A stretch of 64,000 nt of DNA from Mycolicibacterium iranicum (lineage in GTDB: Bacteria > Actinomycetota > Actinomycetes > Mycobacteriales > Mycobacteriaceae), in contig NZ_LQPC01000029.1 in the NCBI RefSeq assembly GCF_002101705.1, positions 176,676 through 240,675 on the forward strand, read 5' to 3'. Below are positions 59,459 to 64,000 of the stretch, one piece after another. The first letter of the stretch is position 1. Each line of letters opens with the position of its first letter. Made by a program: the position numbers and the translations under genes. The notes under the pieces are model-generated. The model ran no database searches, was not told where the DNA came from, and saw nothing but the letters and a program-made list of their open reading frames with translations.

Positions 59459-60703
59459 GTGACGGACACCGCAGACGAGGCGATCTACCTCGACGACCTT
59501 TCCGAACCTCGTTATAGCGCTGAGGCGCAACAACTCCGGGCGATGATGGCCTCACTCGCCGCGGACTGCCCGCTGGACGCCGACGTGCTCCACGCACGAG
59601 CCAGCGAGGCGACGGGCCTCAGCGACTTCGGCCCCGACGACTACCGCGAACGGCTCGATCGTTACGTGGCCGAGCTTCGGGAGATCGAGATGCACGGACC
59701 GGGAATCGTGAACTTCCACGCCCAGCTCGTGCAGTGGCTGAAGAACCGCCTGCTTCTCACCGACCTGCTGACGCGCCATCCCGAGATCGACGACATTGAG
59801 CTTGTCCCACCGGTCGTGATCGCCGGCCTCCCGCGATCGGGGACCACACACCTGCACAACATGCTCGCCGCGGCGCCGACCTTTCGCAGCCTGCCGTACT
59901 GGGAGAGCGTCGAACCGTTTCCCCTACCTGCCGAGATCGGCGTCGAACCGGACCCGAGAATCGGCCGCATGGACGTCGCGGTGCAGACCATGGATCTGCT
60001 CATGCCCTATTTCCCCCTGATGCACGAGATGACGACCGACCATGTGCACGAAGAGATTCAGCTGCTGGCCAACGACTTCTCGACGATGTTGATGGAGACA
60101 CTGGCGCACGTTCCGCGGTGGACCGACTACTACTGGAGCCGGGATCAGACGTCCTCGTACCAATATCTGGTCACCCAGCTCAAAGCGCTGCAGTTCCTTC
60201 GCGGGGGCGGGCGATGGGTCCTCAAATCTCCGCAACACCTCGGTCAGCTCGCGGTTCTCAACAAGGTCATGCCCACTGCCACCGTGGTGTTCACTCACCG
60301 GGACCCGATACCCGTGGCACTGTCGATGATCACGATGGTCACTTATTCCGAACGCATGCATCGCGACAGGGTCGACGTGCCCGCCCTGGCGGCAGCGTGG
60401 GTAGATCGCCTCGAGAAACTCCTGGGCGCCGTCACGCGCGACCGGGACACCATTCCGGCCACCCGATCGATCGACGTGCGCTTCGATGACTTCATGGCCG
60501 ACGAAGTAGCCGTCGCCCGAGACGTCTACCGGATCACTGGCGAACCCTTCGGCGACGCAGCACAATCGGCAATCACCGGGTACCTGCAGACCCACCGTCG
60601 AGGCAGGCACGGGAGAGTTCACACGTCAGCGGAGATGTTCGGGCTGGACACCGAGGAGCTGCGAGAGCGCTTCGCCCCCTACGTATCTCGCTTTCTCACC
60701 TAG
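59459..60703 (+). CDS. sulfotransferase family protein
   Basis: PAPS-dependent sulfotransferase-like protein of 414 residues. The 5'-phosphosulfate loop is VIAGLPRSGTTHLHNML, and the 3'-phosphate-binding strand is VVFTHRDPIPVALSMI. WVLKSPQHLGQL and a basic C terminus (HRRGRHGRVH) are standard in the actinobacterial Stf-like group. The GTG start is 28 bases from the divergent TetR start. It would sulfate a hydroxylated lipid or sterol-type acceptor; the acceptor is unknown. Its end overlaps the convergent EEP gene by 8 bases. Confidence 0.87.
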   Translation: MTDTADEAIYLDDLSEPRYSAEAQQLRAMMASLAADCPLDADVLHARASEATGLSDFGPDDYRERLDRYVAELREIEMHGPGIVNFHAQLVQWLKNRLLLTDLLTRHPEIDDIELVPPVVIAGLPRSGTTHLHNMLAAAPTFRSLPYWESVEPFPLPAEIGVEPDPRIGRMDVAVQTMDLLMPYFPLMHEMTTDHVHEEIQLLANDFSTMLMETLAHVPRWTDYYWSRDQTSSYQYLVTQLKALQFLRGGGRWVLKSPQHLGQLAVLNKVMPTATVVFTHRDPIPVALSMITMVTYSERMHRDRVDVPALAAAWVDRLEKLLGAVTRDRDTIPATRSIDVRFDDFMADEVAVARDVYRITGEPFGDAAQSAITGYLQTHRRGRHGRVHTSAEMFGLDTEELRERFAPYVSRFLT

Positions 60704-61469
60704 AACCCCGGCGCTGCAGTTGCACTGCCAGCGGCCGATGATCGGAAACGGGCAATGCGGGCGTCTCGCACGCCGATGCCGTCAACGTGGGATCGTCGGT
60801 GAGTACATGGTCGAGCTGGCGGCTGGGTTTGTCGGCAGGGAATGTCGGCGCCGAGGCCAACTGCCGCAGGTGCGACCACCGGCGTGCAGGTCCGCCCGGC
60901 ATGTTGAGGTCTCCGGTGAGGATGCGCGGCGCTGGGAGCCCGCGGATGTCGCGCATCAACCGGTGCAGCTGAAAGCGGTTCCACGCCGGTACGAAGGACA
61001 GGTGCGTGTTGACCACGGTGATCTCGCCCAGCGGCGTGTCGAACTGCCCGATCACCGCCGCCCTGGGCTCTTCGTGCACAACGATGAACTTGCCGGGCTC
61101 ACGCAGATACAACGGAAAGCGGAACGGAATCCGGGGCAGACGCGACACCTGCCAGTTCAATGCCGGATAGCGAGACAACAACGCCACGCCGTAGGCGGCC
61201 GTCCCCGGTTGCTCCTCCCCTGTCGCGGCCATCCAGGTAGCCCCCGGGGTGCCCGCGATCGCGGCGACGAATCGGTGACTACGTGCGCCCATGGCTTCGG
61301 CCGCCAGCGCGGTCAGGTCGGCCAGCCCGGATCGCGCCTGAATGGAATCGACCTCCTGGAGAGCCAGGATATCGGCATCCAGCCTGGTCACACAGTCGAC
61401 GAAGCGGTCCAGATCCACCCCGTCGCCGGGCGTGCGGCCGTGCAGGATGTTGAAGGTCACCAGCTTCAT
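60696..61469 (-). CDS. endonuclease/exonuclease/phosphatase family protein
   Basis: EEP-fold protein of 257 residues. Its metal and catalytic motifs are in order: KLVTFNILHG, LALQEVD (Glu), TVVNTHLSFVP (His), ILTGDLNMPGG (Asp, Asn) and PVSDHRPLAVQL (Asp-His). It begins at ATG 61469, while the upstream frame looks non-coding. The substrate could be a phosphodiester in nucleic acid or in a lipid; nothing nearby decides. No signal peptide is seen. Confidence 0.86.
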   Translation of the reverse strand: MKLVTFNILHGRTPGDGVDLDRFVDCVTRLDADILALQEVDSIQARSGLADLTALAAEAMGARSHRFVAAIAGTPGATWMAATGEEQPGTAAYGVALLSRYPALNWQVSRLPRIPFRFPLYLREPGKFIVVHEEPRAAVIGQFDTPLGEITVVNTHLSFVPAWNRFQLHRLMRDIRGLPAPRILTGDLNMPGGPARRWSHLRQLASAPTFPADKPSRQLDHVLTDDPTLTASACETPALPVSDHRPLAVQLQRRGSR

Positions 61470-61516
61470 GGGTACCCCACTACCCACCCCAGCCCGGAAA
61501 CCAACGGCGGTGAGAG

Positions 61517-62074
61517 TTGTCCCACGAAGATCTGCGCAAGGCCCTGAAGCGGGCTGCATCGGCCCTCAAGGCCGACGGTCCGCCGTTCGCGCTGGCCGGA
61601 AGCTATGCACTCTGGGTGCACGGCGCACCTGAGCCGCACCACGACGTCGATTTCGTGGTCGCTGAAGAGGACGTCGAGGCGGCGGCGGCCACGTTGTCCA
61701 AAGCGGGGTTCGACATCCGCCGACCTCCCGAGGAATGGCTGTTCAAGGCCGCGGTGTCGGTCGACGGGCCCGCCCTGGTGGACGTGCTTCACCGCATCAA
61801 CCGGGTACCCGTCGACGCATCGTTGATCGAGAATGCATCCATCGAAGATGTGCTGGCGCTCGCGATTCCCGTGCTGTCGCCCACGGAGATCCTCACGCAG
61901 AAGCTTCGCGCACTTCATGAACATCACTGCGACTACGCCACGCTGCTGCCCCTGGTGCGCGCCGTGCGTGAGCAGCTCGACTGGCCCGCCTTGCAGCGGG
62001 CAACCTCCGAGAACCCGTTCGCCGTGGCGTTTCTATCGCTGTGCGACGGACTCGGAATCAGCGAGAATTGCTGA
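61517..62074 (+). CDS. nucleotidyltransferase-fold protein (AbiEii/DUF1814-like)
   Basis: Small protein of 185 residues. FALAGSYALWVHGAPEPHHD, then VDFVVAEEDVEAA, is the nucleotidyltransferase GS...D-x-D pattern, and later LSPTEILTQKLRALHEHHCD fits the AbiEii-like group. It starts at TTG 61517, with GGTGAGAG upstream. AbiEii proteins are toxins in some systems, but no antitoxin gene is adjacent: the next gene is a small SH3-like protein. I would call it a stand-alone nucleotidyltransferase of unknown role. Confidence 0.74.
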   Translation: MSHEDLRKALKRAASALKADGPPFALAGSYALWVHGAPEPHHDVDFVVAEEDVEAAAATLSKAGFDIRRPPEEWLFKAAVSVDGPALVDVLHRINRVPVDASLIENASIEDVLALAIPVLSPTEILTQKLRALHEHHCDYATLLPLVRAVREQLDWPALQRATSENPFAVAFLSLCDGLGISENC

Positions 62075-62224
62075 TAGGCAACCCATCGTATGACCAGACG
62101 GTCGCTCAGTGCGCTTATTCGGTTGCACGTCAATAGGAGCCGAGCTCACGATGGAGGTGCCGGTCACCACTGACGCGTTCGACGCTCAGATCCCGTGCCT
62201 GGCAAACCAAAACCAGGGGGGCGT

Positions 62225-62449
62225 GTGACTCGTTATCGCAAGGGAGACAAAGTAACTGCGCGACGTCCGATCGAGGACTTCGACGTTCCGCGAGTGCCGG
62301 AGGGCGCGGACGGCACGGTGGTGGCGACAACGCTGTTCGGCCGGCCCAAACAGGTGGCTTTCGCTGTGTCGGACGGCTGGGGGCTCAAGAGGTTCCAGGC
62401 GAGGGTGCGCCCGAGCGATATCCGTCGGGCTCGCGCCGCCGATCAGTAG
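62225..62449 (+). CDS. small basic protein with an SH3-like segment
   Basis: Protein of 74 residues. YRKGDKVTARRPIEDFDVPR, then VPEGADGTVVATT and PKQVAFAVSDGWGLKRFQAR, read like a small beta-barrel (SH3/KOW-like) domain. The GTG start at 62225 follows AGGGGGGC; a GTG 10 codons earlier is possible. Third-base G/C content supports coding. No function can be named, and there is no obvious partner other than the neighbouring Crp-like gene. Confidence 0.6.
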   Translation: MTRYRKGDKVTARRPIEDFDVPRVPEGADGTVVATTLFGRPKQVAFAVSDGWGLKRFQARVRPSDIRRARAADQ

Positions 62450-62533
62450 CCGATGCTTTACGGTTGCTCTTGATCGTGTAAGCGCTTGGCCCGGGATGGC
62501 TCTGGGTCGAGCGTGACAGCCGGAAAGGGCAGA

Positions 62534-63211
62534 GTGAACGACGTACTGGCGCGCGCCGCGATTTTCCAGGGCGTGGACCCCGCGGCGGCGGAAGCACTAT
62601 GCAGTCAATTGCAGGAGGTCTCCTTTCGCCGGGGACACAAGGTGTTCACTGAAGGCGAGCTGGGTGACCGTCTATACATCATCACGTCGGGCACCGTGAA
62701 GGTAGGCTGCACCGCACCTGACGGGCGCGAGAACCTGTTGACGCTGATGGGCCCCGCCGACATGTTCGGCGAGCTCGCGATCTTCGATCCAGGGCCGCGG
62801 ACGTCGACGGTCACTGCGTTGACCGCGCTGCAGACCGTCACGATGGACCGGGATGCGCTGCGGTTCTGGATTGCCGAACGCCCGGAGATCGCCGAGCAAC
62901 TTCTCCGGGTGCTGGCCCGCAGGCTGCGTCGCACCAACGATGCGCTGTGCGACCTGATCTTCACCGACGTGCCCGGCCGCGTCGCCAAGCAATTACTTGA
63001 CCTCGCTCGCAGATTCGGCACCCAGCAGGGTGCGTCGCTGAGGGTGGAGCACGGGCTCACACAGGAGGAGATCGCTCAGCTCGCGGGCTCGTCTCGCGAG
63101 ACGATCAACAAGGCGCTCTCGGAGTTCTCTCAGCGCGGTTGGATCGAGCAAGCCGGCAAGACGACGATCATCCACGACCCGGCCCGGCTGGCACGTCGCG
63201 CGCGCCAGTAG
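62534..63211 (+). CDS. Crp/Fnr-family cAMP-responsive regulator, Rv3676 paralogue
   Basis: Regulator of 225 residues, the size of M. tuberculosis Crp (Rv3676). The cyclic-nucleotide domain has [19 protein letters not shown] and [19 protein letters not shown], keeping the Glu and Arg-Thr that contact cAMP. The DNA-binding helix is [20 protein letters not shown]. It is clearly close to Rv3676 but differs at many positions, which fits the second Crp that fast-growing mycobacteria carry. The GTG start has AAGGGCAGA upstream. Which genes it controls cannot be read here. Confidence 0.88.
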   Translation: MNDVLARAAIFQGVDPAAAEALCSQLQEVSFRRGHKVFTEGELGDRLYIITSGTVKVGCTAPDGRENLLTLMGPADMFGELAIFDPGPRTSTVTALTALQTVTMDRDALRFWIAERPEIAEQLLRVLARRLRRTNDALCDLIFTDVPGRVAKQLLDLARRFGTQQGASLRVEHGLTQEEIAQLAGSSRETINKALSEFSQRGWIEQAGKTTIIHDPARLARRARQ

Positions 63212-63593
63212 TCGGTCGAGGCGGCGGGCCGGAGGGTGTTGGTGCGCCCGTTGACGCCCCGGAGCAGCGTCGCGCACCGATGAATGCACTGCTGACAGTC
63301 GTTGATGGACAACAACACTCGCGCGGTCTGCGGGTGACCGGATGGCGCTCCCCGCGTCCGGCGAGAAAGGATCTTTTGCCGGTCTTTGCCGCCAAACGAT
63401 TCATATAACCTGAGCCGATCAGTCCGACGACAACGTCGCGACCTTGATCCAGCCGGACTTGTCGATCAACTCGCTGGGGTGCTTACCCTCCCGGGCTTCA
63501 CATCAACTGTGACTGAGGTCCAAGACAGCGGCGGGGCGGCGCGTTTTCTCTCAGGACATCGGTGACAGGGCGGCGCGTTTTGTCGGTGGTCGA
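63212..63593. other. non-coding region with gene remnant and a direct repeat
   Basis: About 380 bases. No complete gene is seen. It contains a minus-strand gene fragment (63419-63502) and two copies of GGCGGCGCGTTTT, at 63535-63547 and 63569-63581, just before the DUF222 gene. Together these look like the border of an inserted or amplified DUF222 locus. Confidence 0.5.
63419..63502 (-). pseudogene. 27-codon C-terminal gene remnant
   Basis: A minus-strand frame, EGKHPSELIDKSGWIKVATL ending in SSD and a stop, has good coding character and reads like the natural end of a protein. It is cut by a stop just upstream at 63503-63505, and the rest of the gene is missing. I do not recognise the parent protein. 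It probably marks a deletion or insertion next to the DUF222 gene. Confidence 0.35.
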
Positions 63594-64000
63594 ATGTATG
63601 TTCGAATTGTGTCTGGGGAGGGGTTGCGGGCGGCGGTGGCGGCGGTGGCTGCTGCAGTCGATGAGTTGGCGGCGTGCGAGATTGACCTGTTGACCCGTTC
63701 TGATCTGGTGGAGGCTCTCGATGAGCTGGAAACGCTGGGGTGTCGGTTACCGGCGGTGAATGCCCGGTTGTTGGCCCGGTTGCAGGCCGAGGCCACACCG
63801 CAGCAGATGGGCGCCAAATCGTGGAAAGAGGTGCTCTCGGTGCGGTGGCGGATCTCCACCAGCGAGGCTCATCGTCGGCTGACCGAGGCATCGTGGGTGG
63901 CGCCGCGCCAGCCGATCACCGGTCCCGCGTTACCGCCGGTGTTGCCCGCGACCGCCCGCGCCCAGGCACAGGGGTTGATCAACGCCGAACACGTCTCGGT
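63594..64000 (+). CDS. DUF222/HNH endonuclease family protein (13E12-type), 5' part
   Basis: The first 135 residues of a DUF222 protein; it runs off the window. The N terminus, EGLRAAVAAVAAAVDELAAC, then LVEALDELETLGCRLPAVNA and SWKEVLSVRWRISTSEAHRR, is the standard DUF222 pattern of the 13E12 repeat family. These usually end in an HNH nuclease domain and are often present in many copies in mycobacteria. ATG 63594 is followed by an in-frame GTG at 63609, an alternative start. The HNH part is outside the window. Confidence 0.85.
   Translation, partial: MYVRIVSGEGLRAAVAAVAAAVDELAACEIDLLTRSDLVEALDELETLGCRLPAVNARLLARLQAEATPQQMGAKSWKEVLSVRWRISTSEAHRRLTEASWVAPRQPITGPALPPVLPATARAQAQGLINAEHVS

Noticed and set aside
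61517..62449. Nucleotidyltransferase plus small protein as an AbiE-type toxin-antitoxin pair
   Set aside because: The small protein is downstream, 150 bases away and SH3-like; it has no AbiEi-type winged-helix features.

Overview
The window looks like chromosome of a fast-growing mycobacterium (Mycolicibacterium type). The DNA is GC-rich. It has a crowded set of CoA-dependent beta-oxidation genes (FadD-, FadE-, FadA- and EchA-like), a mycofactocin-type short-chain dehydrogenase, a gene trio matching my recollection of Rv1356c-Rv1355c-Rv1354c of M. tuberculosis, a Crp protein close to Rv3676, a DosR-like box and a DUF222/HNH (13E12-type) gene. I saw no rRNA, tRNA, CRISPR array, complete insertion sequence or prophage.

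1-31.5 kb is a catabolic region. It holds a P450, two aldehyde dehydrogenases, two class III CoA-transferases, several acyl-CoA synthetases, a two-subunit acyl-CoA dehydrogenase, two amidohydrolases, a thiolase-fold protein without two standard catalytic residues, a true thiolase, six crotonases, SDRs and a molybdopterin oxidoreductase. An inverted repeat of the form ATACTGTAA-N3-TTACAGTAT, perfect at 1758-1778 and degenerate at four other promoters, ties much of this together. One copy lies in front of a TetR gene (19465-20217), the likely regulator. The region ends in an operon of three crotonases followed by three acyl-CoA ligases with overlapping ends. The substrate cannot be named from sequence; the gene mix suits oxidation of a cyclic or branched lipid-like carbon source.

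31.5-38.8 kb is a self-contained accessory cluster: a DUF1116 protein, a glutamine-synthetase-like gamma-glutamyl ligase, a class I glutamine-amidotransferase-like gamma-glutamyl hydrolase, an NCS1 permease, a LacI regulator, a cysteine-rich flavoprotein and a small unknown protein. LacI-like palindromes precede the first gene and the flavoprotein gene. It looks like uptake and gamma-glutamylation-based breakdown of a nitrogen compound.

38.9-47.6 kb is a second CoA module: GntR regulator, two acyl-CoA dehydrogenases, thiolase, FabG-like SDR, a frameshifted mycofactocin-type SDR, an alpha/beta hydrolase, an FAD monooxygenase and a MaoC hydratase. A perfect ATCGTAT-N5-ATACGAT repeat lies in its divergent promoter.

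47.6-53.9 kb has a long non-coding stretch and then a tightly coupled trio: a GNAT/autoinducer-synthase-like protein, an E1-like/nitroreductase fusion and a GAF-GGDEF-EAL cyclic-di-GMP enzyme. It looks like a signalling operon of unknown chemistry.

54-64 kb holds a further acyl-CoA dehydrogenase pair, a tandem universal stress protein behind a DosR-like box, a TetR/DUF1214 pair divergent from a sulfotransferase, an EEP-family phosphatase/nuclease, a small nucleotidyltransferase, a Crp-like regulator and a DUF222 gene cut by the window edge.
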